DNA of 64,000 nucleotides from Micromonospora coriariae (GCF_900091455.1 NZ_LT607412.1:4898001-4962000); one strand, 5' to 3'. Positions 18,393 to 27,238 are shown, counted from the first letter of the stretch. Notes: generated by a model from the letters alone, not told the origin. Translations and numbers: made by a program.

Positions 18393-18734
18393 TTAGCTCG
18401 CGTACGCCTGCATTGAAGTGATCATGGCCTGGTCGTCGAAGGTCATGGTGTCGATGACGTCTCTGGTGGGGCCTTCGGCTGGTGTGGCGCGGAAGTGGAA
18501 CGCGGCGTGGTGGTCGGCGATCGCCACCATGACGAGTTCCATTGTCCGTTGCTCGGTGAGCACGCCGGCAAAGTGCTGCTCGATGGCCGTTCGGCCGGTG
18601 ACTGGGGATCCGCCAGCGGGATCATGCAGGCGGGCATCCGGTGTGTAGAGGTCTGCCAGTGCGGTAGCGTCGGCGGCGCCGACGGCGGCGAGGTGAGCCT
18701 CGATGGTGGTCCTGATCTGCTCCGTGCTGGCCAC
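18393..18734 (-). CDS. SnoaL-like / NTF2-fold protein
   Basis: 113 aa from GTG 18734. The cone-shaped NTF2 fold is suggested by IEAHLAAVGAADATALADLY, the ATVHDP-like DARLHDPAGGSPVTGR turn, and RDVIDTMTFDDQAMITSM at the end. Such proteins act as steroid isomerases, hydrolases or ligand carriers; no catalytic Asp/His pair can be assigned. It starts 2 bp after the intradiol dioxygenase stop, so the two probably form one transcript and may act on the same small aromatic or polyketide-like compound. Confidence 0.75.
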   Translation of the reverse strand: MASTEQIRTTIEAHLAAVGAADATALADLYTPDARLHDPAGGSPVTGRTAIEQHFAGVLTEQRTMELVMVAIADHHAAFHFRATPAEGPTRDVIDTMTFDDQAMITSMQAYAS

Positions 18735-18736
18735 GA

Positions 18737-19483
18737 TCAACCGTCGCTTTCCGCCGAAGGACCCGCAGCCGAGGCAGGTCGCGCTTGCCGGTCGAGGACG
18801 ACGCAGAGGACTCCGGTGTAGCCGGTCGTCGGATCTCCGTGCAGGTCCAGGATCATCTGCTCTCCGCCGTCGGCGAAGATGCTGTCGGTGGCGTTGGTGG
18901 TGTCGCGCTGCGGCCGGCCCCGATAGGGCGGGCGACTGAACACCTCGTCGGTGACCGTGTCGGGGAAGTAGAGCTGCGTGGTCACCGAGCGGTCGCCGAG
19001 GTGCGCGATGAGGTGGATGTGCACGGTGCGGCTGGCATACCAGCCCGGGTAGATCGTGTTGAACGCGCACATCCCGCGCTCGTCGGTGCGCTGGCTGCCC
19101 CGCAGGTACGTCTCACCGGCGGCGGTCACATCGTGCGGCACCGACTCCGAGGTGACCACCTGTCCCGGTCTCGCTTCGAATGGCTGGAAGCCGGAGTATC
19201 GGCCCACGTGGTCGGCCTGCCAGACCTCGACGAGGACGTCCGCGAGGGGGGTGGTGGCGTCCGCCGCCAGTAGGCGTAGCCCGAGGCGCAGCGGGAGACC
19301 ATCGCGGTCCTCGGTGATCGCCCGACGCTCGGGATGCACAGCTCGGTGGTATGGGCCCTGCGTCTGCTCGACCAACAACCGGCAGGCGACTTCGGTCGAG
19401 GCCAGTAGTTCGACGAGGTCCTCCTCCACCGTCCCAGTATGGTCCGCCGTTCCTTGCGGCGCCCGCGGTTTGCCGGCCGCCAC
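18737..19483 (-). CDS. Intradiol ring-cleavage dioxygenase
   Basis: 248 aa from GTG 19483 (GTG 19429, VEEDLVELL, is a shorter alternative). The Fe(III) ligands of the family are visible in order: Tyr in GRYSGF, Tyr in PGWYASRTVHIHL, and the two His of HIH. TQGPYH and WQADHVGRYSG match the N-terminal active-site loop. It lacks a clear catechol-dioxygenase helical N-domain, so it is closer to the short uncharacterised dioxygenase-like group that opens catechol- or hydroxyquinol-type rings. Paired with the SnoaL-like gene. It is unrelated in mechanism to the extradiol cluster at 31.8 kb. Confidence 0.82.
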   Translation of the reverse strand: MAAGKPRAPQGTADHTGTVEEDLVELLASTEVACRLLVEQTQGPYHRAVHPERRAITEDRDGLPLRLGLRLLAADATTPLADVLVEVWQADHVGRYSGFQPFEARPGQVVTSESVPHDVTAAGETYLRGSQRTDERGMCAFNTIYPGWYASRTVHIHLIAHLGDRSVTTQLYFPDTVTDEVFSRPPYRGRPQRDTTNATDSIFADGGEQMILDLHGDPTTGYTGVLCVVLDRQARPASAAGPSAESDG

Positions 19484-19518
19484 CCGCGTAACCGATGCTT
19501 CTACCCACGGGGGCGGTT

Positions 19519-19626
19519 ATGGCAGACGAGACACCTGACTACTTCGAGCCGGAGGGCGGGGCGGTGCTCACGCACTTGCTGATAGTCCGGGACATCGATC
19601 GGCCCCGCGAGTTCTATCGCGGGTGA
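19519..19626 (+). pseudogene. VOC (glyoxalase/bleomycin-resistance) family N-terminal fragment
   Basis: A 35-codon frame from ATG 19519 reads VLTHLLIVRDIDRPREFYR, the canonical first beta strand and helix of vicinal-oxygen-chelate proteins, then stops at TGA 19624. The rest of the fold is missing. It is divergent from the dioxygenase. Confidence 0.6.
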
Positions 19627-19629
19627 CCG

Positions 19630-20318
19630 TCCCCTGCTTTTGCGAAGATCAACCGCGTTAGCTGCACCCACGCCGGTTCGGAGTCACCGAGGTTGGCGGC
19701 GTCCGCACTCATTTGCCGCTGACAAGGCGCGGCGTCCCTGAGCACACGACACCCGGGCGTACCTACCGTCGGGTCGCTCGCCGCGTAGCAGCGTTACCCC
19801 GCGCCTATCGATGCCGCGTTCGGCGGGGGCGGCAGGCGGGAAGGGCGTCGGGCAGTATCGGCGCATGTCGTCTCCCGAGCTGCTGCGAATACGAGATCTC
19901 GTGCCGGATTTTCCGGCGTACGCCGATTAGCGCGGGGCGTTAGACCGTGCGGGTTGACCGGAGCTTTGGCGGTCTCGCTACCTTGACCGTCACCCGCGGA
20001 TCTTCAGTGAGCTGGACGGGGAGGGGGTGGTCACGTCCTGACGACCTCGCCGCGATTTCTGGGCCGGCTGCACGAGGACACCGCTGACCTCATGGCCCGC
20101 TCCGCAGCGCTGCGCGCGCTCCTGCCGAGTCGGGTCGCGGCGGTCGCGGGGGAGGGCGGCCCGGTTGACTGCATCGTGCTGGTGGGATGCAGCGGGCCAA
20201 TGGCTGGGCCGAGAGCGCGACGGAGTCACCGACGGGATCGGTGACGACTGTGAACTGATCGAACATGGGTCACCTCGACGCTATGGGGAACGGGGGTCAG
20301 CGGTGACGGTGTATCCCG
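19630..20318. other. Gap with no supported gene
   Basis: Only short conflicting ORFs. A + strand frame at 19864-19930 starts plausibly (MSSPELLRIRDLVPDFPAYAD) but stops after 21 codons. Another at 20050-20150 reads FLGRLHEDTADLMARS. Both look like gene scraps. Confidence 0.4.
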
Positions 20319-20640
20319 CCGTCAGGACGGGGTTCTCTGGTGCAGCAACTCGTCGACGCCTCGTCCGCGGATCGAGGCGTCGAGGACTGTCGCCGCCGGC
20401 GCGGGTCACCGAGGCGGCGACCTGCATCAGGCAGCCGGGGTTGGCGGTGACGAGCAGCCGCGCCCCGGTGGCCAGTACGGTGCGGGCCTTGCGGTCGCCG
20501 AGTTCGGCGGCCGGCCCGGGGTGGAGGATGTTCCAGATGCCCGCCGAGCCGCAGCAGATCTCCGGATCGGCGATCTCCCGCAGCTCCAGGCCGGGGATGT
20601 CGCGCAGCAGCCGGCGGGGCTGCGCGCTTTCTGGCTAAGC
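20319..20640 (-). pseudogene. GlcF-type Fe-S subunit, C-terminal fragment with frameshift
   Basis: The reverse strand reads EICCGSAGIWNILHPG and LLVTANPGCLMQVAASV, the second CCG domain of glycolate oxidase Fe-S subunits. The original tail LDASIRGRGVDELLHQRTPS is present but in another frame, so a small indel near 20390 breaks the end. The 5' two-thirds is missing. Confidence 0.75.
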
Positions 20641-20701
20641 ACGATGGTGGCGCGGTGGTAACCGTCTCTGCAGCGGGTTGCGGCTGCGCGCCGTGTCGGG
20701 T

Positions 20702-21475
20702 TCAGCCGCCATTCATCGGGTCATCGGCACGTTCGGACCTAGCCAGCATCTCCGCCCTCATCTGCCGGGTCTGGTTGACCTGTGGCAGGTACGCCGGCTC
20801 GATAGCCGCCGCCTCCCGGTAGTCGTCGACTGATGCGTCGACGTCGACGAGCGCCTCGCCGTAGCGGCCGAGAGCGGCGAGGCTTTCGGCTCGATAGCGC
20901 CGTGCACTAGCCAGGTATGCCTTGTGCTCGTGGTCGACCGCCGCCAGTGGGATCCGGACGGCGAGGGCCTCCGCCCAGGCGGTCACCGCCTCGGCGTGCC
21001 GGCCGGCCAGGTGGAATGCGATCGCCTGGTCGTGCAGTGCCTTGACCAACTCCGGCCGGTCCGCCGCCATGTCCTGCCACAGCGCAATCGCTTCGGCTCG
21101 AGCGGCGATCTCCTCGTCGTGACGGCTCTGTCGACACAGGCAGTACGACGATGCCGACAGGCTGCTGGCGAGCCACTCCCCGCATGCGGGGTCGAGGTTT
21201 CGCAGCTTTCGGCTCGCGGCGACTGCCATCCGGTAGGCGGCGGTGGACCTCTGGGTTTGCCCGGACCGTTCCAGCCCGCGGCCTAGGTTAAGCGCGGCAT
21301 CGACGAGCGACGGGCTGTACCGACGCGGAAACAGCCGTGTCCCGACGCGCAGTAGCGCGGTCCGGATCCGCAACACGATCACCGGCACATCATTTCCGCT
21401 GTGATGTACCCGGTCAACCGGCTCGACGAGGCTGAGGCTAGTAGAGCCTTCAGAAGCGGGGCGACTGCCGTTCAT
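20702..21475 (-). CDS. Tetratricopeptide-repeat protein
   Basis: 257 aa from ATG 21475. After a Ser-rich start and a hydrophobic stretch (VPVIVLRIRTALLRVG), several helix pairs follow the TPR pattern: DAALNLGRGLERSGQTQRST, LVKALHDQAIAFHLAGRHAE and YLASARRYRAESLAALGRYG. This forms a scaffold for protein binding; no enzymatic motif. It stands alone, with relics on both sides, but its coding frame is uninterrupted. Confidence 0.75.
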   Translation of the reverse strand: MNGSRPASEGSTSLSLVEPVDRVHHSGNDVPVIVLRIRTALLRVGTRLFPRRYSPSLVDAALNLGRGLERSGQTQRSTAAYRMAVAASRKLRNLDPACGEWLASSLSASSYCLCRQSRHDEEIAARAEAIALWQDMAADRPELVKALHDQAIAFHLAGRHAEAVTAWAEALAVRIPLAAVDHEHKAYLASARRYRAESLAALGRYGEALVDVDASVDDYREAAAIEPAYLPQVNQTRQMRAEMLARSERADDPMNGG

Positions 21476-21752
21476 CCGGTTCTGCCTGCCAGCTCCATCC
21501 GAACGTGCCGCATCCTTAGAAAGCCAGCGAACGCTGTGATGCGCGACCGACTCCAATGAACACAGCCGGCATGACACCGAGGGCAGGGGACCACAGGAGC
21601 CACAACCGCTGACACCCGACGCGGCAGCGACTCCTCGGTGCTGTCCCGCAACGACCGGTGCGCCGGGCGTCGATACGACGGCTGCAGCGGAGCCGGGCGC
21701 CGGGCAACAACCGCCTTCAACCGCTGAATCCCATCAACGGCGACCCCGGGCA

Positions 21753-22103
21753 TCAGGCACCCACCGTCGCGCCCGGTCGGTCGCGGTAACCGTCGGCCTG
21801 CAACGCGAACAGCCGGGCGTACGTGCCGTGCAGATTGATCAGCTCGTCGTGGCTGCCGGCCTCGACGACCCGGCCCGCGTCTAAGACCACGATGCGGTCG
21901 GCGTCGCGGAGCGTGCTCGCCGGTGCGAGATCAGCAGGCTGGTACCGCCGCGACGGTACGTGCGCAGGGGTGTGCACGCTGTGTTCGGCCTGCGCGTCGA
22001 GACCCGAACTGGGCTCGTCAAGAATGAGCAGGTCGGCCTCGGTACGCATCACCGAACGGGCCAGCGCCACCCGCTGCCACTGGCCGCCGGACAGGGCGGT
22101 GCC
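21753..22103 (-). pseudogene. ABC exporter ATP-binding domain, C-terminal fragment
   Basis: The reverse strand reads ALSGGQWQRVALARSVMR (signature motif), DLLILDEPSSGLDAQAE (Walker B and D-loop), then after two compensating frame changes LRDADRIVVLDAGRVVEAG and LHGTYARLFALQADGY. Walker A and the membrane domain are missing; the fragment is joined at its N-terminal side to IS3 transposase sequence. Non-functional. Confidence 0.8.
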
Positions 22104-22780
22104 CGGTGCTCGGTGATGTCGGTTACCCACAGCAGGTTCGGCGCCGATCGGGTGAAGTCGCGGTTGACCAGGTCGCTGGCCGTGGGGTCTGGTGCTTCGG
22201 CCGGGGCCGGCGACTACCAGGCAGACCGCGGATGCCGGCACGGCGCATCAGCATCTCCACCGCGTGATAGCCCACGACAAGGCCGCGGTTCGGCGCGCAC
22301 TCGCCGGGAACCGTATGTGCCGCGCGACGCCAGATGCACCGCGCGTATCTGCTCGGTCAGCCAAGCGTGGCGCAGCGCCCGCTGCGAGAGCGGTCGGTAG
22401 CGCCAGGCGTAGTACCCGGACGCTGAGACGTCGAGTACGCGGCAGCAGACATCGACGGGCAACCCCTCAGCGGCCATCCGTTGGATGACCGCGTACCGGT
22501 CTTTTGAGGGCACCACCCCCTTGAGCAGTTCGGCCGCGCGGCGATGCGCCGCCAGCTCGGTCTCCAGCTCGGTGATACGCCGTCGAGCCGCGACCAGCTC
22601 TGCCTGGTCGGTGGAGGTGACACCTGGAACCTGGCCGGTGTCGATCAGGTCTTGGCGGCGCCAGTTGTAGATCGTCTGATCGCTGACCTCCAAGTCCCGG
22701 ACCAACTCCGCGACCGATCGGCCGGCCTTGAGCAGATTGAGGACCTTGCGACGAAACTCGGGCGGATATCTTCTCGGCAC
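22104..22780 (-). pseudogene. IS3-family transposase (fused OrfA-OrfB frame), 3'-truncated and frameshifted
   Basis: GTG 22780 follows AGGAGAGAC. The frame gives an HTH domain (YPPEFRRKVLNLLKAGRSV, VSDQTIYNWRRQDL), a coiled coil (ITELETELAAHRRAAELL), then OrfB sequence in the same frame (AVIQRMAAEGLPVDVCCRVL, GYYAWRYRPLSQRA). Frame is lost near 22290; later pieces (VGYHAVEMLMRRAGIRGLPG, NLLWVTDITEH with the first catalytic Asp) lie in other frames. It ends abruptly at about 22104 in an ABC gene. Confidence 0.8.
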
Positions 22781-23142
22781 GTCTCTCCTCAACGAGCGAC
22801 GAGCCTGACGAGTCAACCAACCCGACTCCACCGAACCCGGGGAACATCATTGTCTCCATCAAACCCGGTGCGGGACAGTGCCGCTGAGCGGTGTGGTGGT
22901 GGAAGCCGAGGCCTGGGCGACGATCGGCGCTGAAGCCATCGCCCACGCCGGCGATTGTGACTGGGCTCGATAGTTGGCCGGATGGCAGCTCGTGATTCTC
23001 ACCTTTTCGCAGCGGCTGGGCGCGGTGGTTGACCGGCCGAAGCAGGGCTGGTTGGCCGATTGGGATCTTTCGTGCAGCCCCGCCACCGTTCCGGGGGCGG
23101 GCCCCGTGGGTTTGAATGCCACGTGGCGGGGTATGGGCGGCC

Positions 23143-24012
23143 ATGCGCACGGCACTGATGAACAAGCTGGAGCGGGCGTCCGCGCTGGATCCGGTGGGGG
23201 ACCGGCTACAGCCCAAGGTTTGGTCCCTGCTGCGGCCGCAGCGGGTCAAGGATGCGCTGCACGGGGTGTGGCTGGGCCATCCGCTGCACCCGGCGCTGGT
23301 GCAGATTCCGATTGGCGCGTGGATGAGCAGCGTGATCCTCGACCTGATGCCGGGGCGGCGGACGCGAGGACAGGAGCGAGCCGCCACGGCCCTGGTCGCG
23401 GTCGGCACGGCAAGCGCCCTGCCCGCCGCGCTGACCGGCATCAACGACTGGTCATGGCTGTGGCAGGAGGAACGGCGGGTCGGCCTGGTGCACGCTGCAA
23501 CGAACACCTTGGCCATCGCCCTTTACGCGGGGTCGCTCGCCGCCCGGTTGGGAGGGCGGCACCAGCTCGGCCGTACGCTCGGATTGCTCGGCCTGACAGC
23601 GGTGAGCGCGGGCGGCTACATCGGTGGCCACCTCGTCTACAAACAGACCGCACAGGTCAACCAGGGCGCCCCGGACATGCACCGGGTCGAGTACGGGTGG
23701 CGTCGGGTGGCCGAGGTCGACTCGCTGCCGCAAGGCCAGATGCTGGCCCGGCGGGTGGACAACGTGCCCGTGGTGGTCTACCGCGACGGCAGCGCCATCA
23801 CCGTCATGCTCGCTCGCTGCGCCCACCAGAGCGGGCCGCTCGACCAGGGGAAGGTGATCCAGGTCGATGGGCAGGCCTGCGTCGTCTGCCCCTGGCACGG
23901 CAGCACCTTTCAACTGAAGGATGGAGAGGTCGTGCACGGCCCGTCCAGCACCGACCAGCAGGTGCTGGCCACCCGGATCACCAACGGCGTGCTGGAGGCC
24001 GCCCTGCCCTGA
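23143..24012 (+). CDS. DUF2231-Rieske [2Fe-2S] membrane fusion protein
   Basis: 289 aa from ATG 23143 (ATG 23158 possible). Residues 1-165 form a DUF2231-like membrane domain with about four helices (LGHPLHPALVQIPIGAWM, LVAVGTASALPAALTGI, LAIALYAGSLAARLGG, LGLTAVSAGGYIGGHLVY). Residues 175-285 are a Rieske domain with both cluster motifs, CAHQSG and CPWHGS. A membrane-tethered electron carrier is the likely role; the redox partner is unknown. A ~60-bp piece of this gene is duplicated at 18085. No partner gene lies beside it. Confidence 0.83.
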   Translation: MRTALMNKLERASALDPVGDRLQPKVWSLLRPQRVKDALHGVWLGHPLHPALVQIPIGAWMSSVILDLMPGRRTRGQERAATALVAVGTASALPAALTGINDWSWLWQEERRVGLVHAATNTLAIALYAGSLAARLGGRHQLGRTLGLLGLTAVSAGGYIGGHLVYKQTAQVNQGAPDMHRVEYGWRRVAEVDSLPQGQMLARRVDNVPVVVYRDGSAITVMLARCAHQSGPLDQGKVIQVDGQACVVCPWHGSTFQLKDGEVVHGPSSTDQQVLATRITNGVLEAALP

Positions 24013-24106
24013 GCACAGGAAGGTCCGTGTGCCCAGCTTTTTCCGCTCGGGTGATCGTCACCCACTTCCTCAACATCTGGCCGTGCTGGACGGGGCGGCG
24101 CGCGGG

Positions 24107-24237
24107 AACCCGGCGGTGAACGGCAGGGTGAGCAGGAAGGCGAAGAGGATCTGCACGCCCGTCTGTGCGACGCGCAGCTCCTTCAACTCGTCGGCGAAGT
24201 TGCGCTCCAGGCGCTGCTTCTCGGACTCCCTGGCCAT
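24107..24237 (-). pseudogene. DUF6328 gene, N-terminal relic
   Basis: About 43 codons from ATG 24237 match the start of the DUF6328 gene at 4587-5048 almost exactly (RNFADELKELRVAQTGVQIL against RNFTDELKELRVAQTGVQIL) and break off in the second helix. Confidence 0.85.
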
Positions 24238-24437
24238 GACACTCCACCGTCCCGTCCGGCTCGGCCGCCCAGGGCGGGATCGGTACCCGATGGTAGAACA
24301 ACGCGGGCCGGCGCGTCAGTGTTCGAGGGTTGCCGGTTCCCCAAGTCGCGAGAGTCGCGGGAGTCGGGGTCCCCGTTCGCGCCCGCATCTGCGGTGCGGC
24401 GGGACGTTAGGTGCCGCCACAAACAGGTATAGGGGGC

Positions 24438-24605
24438 ATGGCGACGGCTGGTGGCACGGGGACGGTGGCGGGCGGGGGTCGGCCGGGCGGGCCGCCGAAC
24501 ATTCTGTTCATCCTGGCCGACGACCTGGGGTGGGCGGATCTGGGTGAGTCGGAGAATACTGGACGCCGCCGGAGCCGCGGCGGCGTGAAGCGATGTTTGC
24601 CGTAG
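24438..24605 (+). pseudogene. Sulfatase gene, N-terminal relic
   Basis: ATG 24438 starts a frame whose first 36 codons equal those of the sulfatase at 5251 (NILFILADDLGWADLG), then it switches to unrelated repeat sequence at about 24546 and stops at 24605. The shared divergent promoter with the DUF6328 relic is conserved. Confidence 0.85.
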
Positions 24606-24705
24606 ACACCACCAGGGGTGCCGCGGAGCCGCACTGCGGCGAGGGCCTGGTCCAAGCCAGGCCGGGCCCGGAATACGGCCGGTCGAGGTCGATCCGTTCG
24701 GTCGG
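24553..24705. repeat. Direct repeat copy B (partner 8187-8325)
   Basis: Starts GAGAATACTGGA immediately after the truncated sulfatase and follows copy A with small indels to GTCGATCCGTTCGG. Together with the two relics, this reproduces 4.9-8.3 kb with the middle removed. Confidence 0.75.
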
Positions 24706-24851
24706 CACGCCAGGGCGATTGCGTGCTCGCGGTTCAGGCTTCTGAGCTGAGGCTTTGCAGGGCTACGGCTCGCCCCAGCAGATCAGGGGCAGCAGGATCG
24801 TACGTCGCCTGCGTGGCGTGGTCTTCCTAGGTGCCGGTCGGAGGGCGGGGG

Positions 24852-25376
24852 TTATCGGTGCTGGCGGGTTGTCTCTTGGTGGAACGCGGCGTCGGCGGCG
24901 TCGGCGAGGTGTCCTGCTAGGACGCGTAGGGATCGTAGCTGGGGTCCGGCCGCCGGGTAGCCGGTGGCCTTGAGTACGCAGGCGGTGCGCATCGCGATTT
25001 CCCCGGTCAGTCTGGCCAGTTCCAGCCCGGGCGGCGGTGCGGGCATGATCGGCTCGGTGAGTTGGCGTATCTGCCACGCCACCGACTCCAACTCCTCTCC
25101 CAGCACCCGCGGGCATGGTGGCGTCTGCTGCTGTTGCCGGCAGCTCAGGTTCCCTGCTTCGGCCTCATCGCTTGGTCCCCACATCGGAAACACCCGAACC
25201 CGCCACCTGACCGCCGCCGCGGTGGACTGCCATTGCCCTGCAATGGCCTCGGCGACCCGACCGGCGCTGGAAGTGTCAACGCCGCTGAGGTCCCAGCCGG
25301 CGTTACTGTCTCCGCGCCGCGTGGCCACCTGGCCGCCGTGGACGTCGTACTCCACCACCGTGTACTCGAAGTCCAT
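24852..25376 (-). CDS. Hypothetical protein, 174 aa
   Basis: ATG 25376 starts MDFEYTVVEYDVHGG. The first half resembles a small beta-rich domain (VATRRGDSNAGWDLSGVD, VRWRVRVFPMWG). The second half is helical with an Ala/Leu-rich end (LELARLTGEIAMRTACVL, LRVLAGHLADAADAAF). No membrane segment, catalytic motif or known family. It follows another short frame by 2 bp, which suggests a two-gene unit of unknown, possibly mobile-element-linked, function. Confidence 0.55.
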   Translation of the reverse strand: MDFEYTVVEYDVHGGQVATRRGDSNAGWDLSGVDTSSAGRVAEAIAGQWQSTAAAVRWRVRVFPMWGPSDEAEAGNLSCRQQQQTPPCPRVLGEELESVAWQIRQLTEPIMPAPPPGLELARLTGEIAMRTACVLKATGYPAAGPQLRSLRVLAGHLADAADAAFHQETTRQHR

Positions 25377-25378
25377 GG

Positions 25379-25561
25379 TTAGCCGCCTTCCGTGTCCTTG
25401 AGCCCTGCTATCTCGACATGCGTGAGCACATGCGCGGCCTGAAGCTCCTTCAGGGCCTCATCGACGGCGGCCTCGCCCTCTGACCGCACAAGTTCTCGGA
25501 TTGGCCGCCCGCACAGCAGGCTCAACGGCACCGATAGCTTGACCCCCGGGTGGAGGGCCCG
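25379..25561 (-). CDS. Hypothetical protein tail, 5' end unclear
   Basis: The reverse frame ending at TAA 25379 reads ALHPGVKLSVPLSLLCGRPI, then EAAVDEALKELQAAHVLTHV. An in-frame stop at 25562 leaves only GTG or TTG codons as starts, so the gene is short or truncated. It is directly upstream of the 174-aa protein (2 bp apart), implying translational coupling. Confidence 0.4.
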   Translation of the reverse strand, partial: RALHPGVKLSVPLSLLCGRPIRELVRSEGEAAVDEALKELQAAHVLTHVEIAGLKDTEGG

Positions 25562-25936
25562 CTACATATCGGATGCGGCGGGATACGTCTGCAAGAAGAC
25601 GAGCAAACCCAACGCCGCAACCCAAGACCGTAATCGCGCACCAAGCCACGTGGAACACACACAACCCGAACATCACTACTCGCCGTCATGTCACCCGCCC
25701 GGCCTCTCCAGCAGCCCCAACCGACGCAAGGCTGTTCCGTGGGTGGTCCTTACTTGGCCTCGGCCGGTCGCTTACCCGTCTGGCGGCAAACTCATCGGGT
25801 ATTGGCTCGACGCGAGTGATTCACAACCACCTGGCCGTTCCTGCCGGCAGCCTCGAGAGGCGTTCACGAGTGGCCATGCCATTTCATCTTGTCTGAGAGC
25901 GTGTTTGACATGGGGTTGATCAGGTCCAGTCGAAGG
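25562..25936. other. Gap with no firmly supported gene
   Basis: A reverse frame starting near 25676 (MFGLCVFHVAWCAITVLG) has one hydrophobic helix but then runs into Arg-rich antisense-like sequence. The rest shows no recognisable coding. Confidence 0.4.
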
Positions 25937-26167
25937 TGATACTACGAGGACGTCGATCCCGTGGGACCGTACCGGCTCCTGGTCGGCGCCCGGCGGATCC
26001 GGCACATCCGGGTCAACGACCTGATCGATCACGAGGCGGTCCGCGTCGATCGACCGTACGGATGCGTGCTGCGTTCGCCGGTGCCGGTGGTCGTGCAGTT
26101 CCTTCGCCAGGACACTCGGCTGCCGGGCGCGGTCACGCTGACCGGCACGATGGCGTTCCTCGCCTAG
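25937..26167 (+). pseudogene. ASRT-like protein, 5'-truncated second copy
   Basis: Reads YYEDVDPVGPYRLLVGARRI through RQDTRLPGAVTLTGTMAFLA, about 90% like residues 50-125 of the gene at 15740. The 5' half is missing. Its last codons are intact: the IS5 element inserted into the stop codon, so the present stop TAG uses the element's first base. Confidence 0.85.
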
Positions 26168-27198
26168 GGCGCGTTTCATAAATCGGGGTGCGCCGGGTGA
26201 GGTCACGGCGTGGCGGTGATCGATACTGAAGAGGTCTCCGGTACTTGGTACGACGACCAAGAAGCACCATGCACCGGAGACCTCGTGGCCACCCTAGCGG
26301 TGACGAGGCGGCACGACCTGACCGATGCGCAATGGGCGGCCCTCGCCCCGCTGCTGCCTGCGCGCTCGACCAGAGGACGTCCGCCGAAATGGACAAGACG
26401 GCAGCTCATCGACGGAATCCGTTGGCGGATCCGGATCGGATCGCCATGGCGAGACGTCCCGGCCGAGTACGCGCCCTGGCCCACCATCTACGGCCTGTTC
26501 CGCCGCTGGCAACGTGACGGCACCTGGGAGCGAATCCTGGCCGCGTTGCAGGCCGTGGCGGACGCGGCCGGCCGCATCGACTGGGACGTCAGCATCGACT
26601 CGACGACCAGCCGCGCCCATCAGCACGCCGCCGGCGCCCGCCACGACGGGCACCTGCAGAAAGAACCACCCGGCGGCGTGCACGACGAACCCGCCGATCA
26701 CGCCCTGGGTCGCTCCCGCGGCGGGCTGACCACCAAGACCCACCTCGCCTGCGAGCAAGGCCAGAAAGTCCTGGCCCTGACCCTGACCGCAGGCCAACGC
26801 GGGGACAGCCCACAGTTCATCCCCGTCCTGCGCAAGATCCGCGTCGCCCGGATCGGCGGTGGGCATCCCCGCACCCGCCCGGACCTGGTCCTCGCCGACA
26901 AGGCCTACACCTCGAAGGGCAACCGGGCCCATCTACGTTCCCGCGGTATCAAGGCCTGCATCCCGAGCAAAACCGACCAGGACGCCCACCGCAAAGCCCG
27001 AGGATCAAAGGGTGGCCGCCCGCCCGGGTTCGACCCGGTCAACTACCGGCAACGCCACGCCGTCGAGTGCGGCATCAACCGCCTCAAACGCCACCGCGGC
27101 GTCGCCACCCGTTACGACAAGTTGGCCGTCCGCTTCCAGGCCGTCCTGACCATCGCCATCATCAACGAGTGGCTCTGACTGGATTATGAAACGCGCCC
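26167..27198 (+). mobile_element. IS5-family (IS427-like) insertion sequence, complete
   Basis: Ends are inverted repeats GGGCGCGTTTCATAA (left, from 26167) and its reverse complement up to 27198, flanked by TA on both sides as target duplication. The single transposase gene fills the element. It separates an ASRT gene end from a FUSC gene that are adjacent in the other copy (15.7-17.3 kb). Confidence 0.9.
26210..27178 (+). CDS. IS5-family transposase
   Basis: 322 aa by the longest frame; GTG 26284 ([20 protein letters not shown]) is a likelier start because it begins at the DUF4096 domain. DDE residues are visible: Asp in [15 protein letters not shown], Asp in [15 protein letters not shown], and Glu in [15 protein letters not shown]. 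The usual IS5 [19 protein letters not shown] loop ([14 protein letters not shown]) is conserved. No frameshift, so the element could still transpose. Confidence 0.92.
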   Translation: MAVIDTEEVSGTWYDDQEAPCTGDLVATLAVTRRHDLTDAQWAALAPLLPARSTRGRPPKWTRRQLIDGIRWRIRIGSPWRDVPAEYAPWPTIYGLFRRWQRDGTWERILAALQAVADAAGRIDWDVSIDSTTSRAHQHAAGARHDGHLQKEPPGGVHDEPADHALGRSRGGLTTKTHLACEQGQKVLALTLTAGQRGDSPQFIPVLRKIRVARIGGGHPRTRPDLVLADKAYTSKGNRAHLRSRGIKACIPSKTDQDAHRKARGSKGGRPPGFDPVNYRQRHAVECGINRLKRHRGVATRYDKLAVRFQAVLTIAIINEWL

Positions 27199-27238
27199 TA
27201 ACCGCGTGTGACGAACGTGAATCCGGGTAGCCGCCCCC

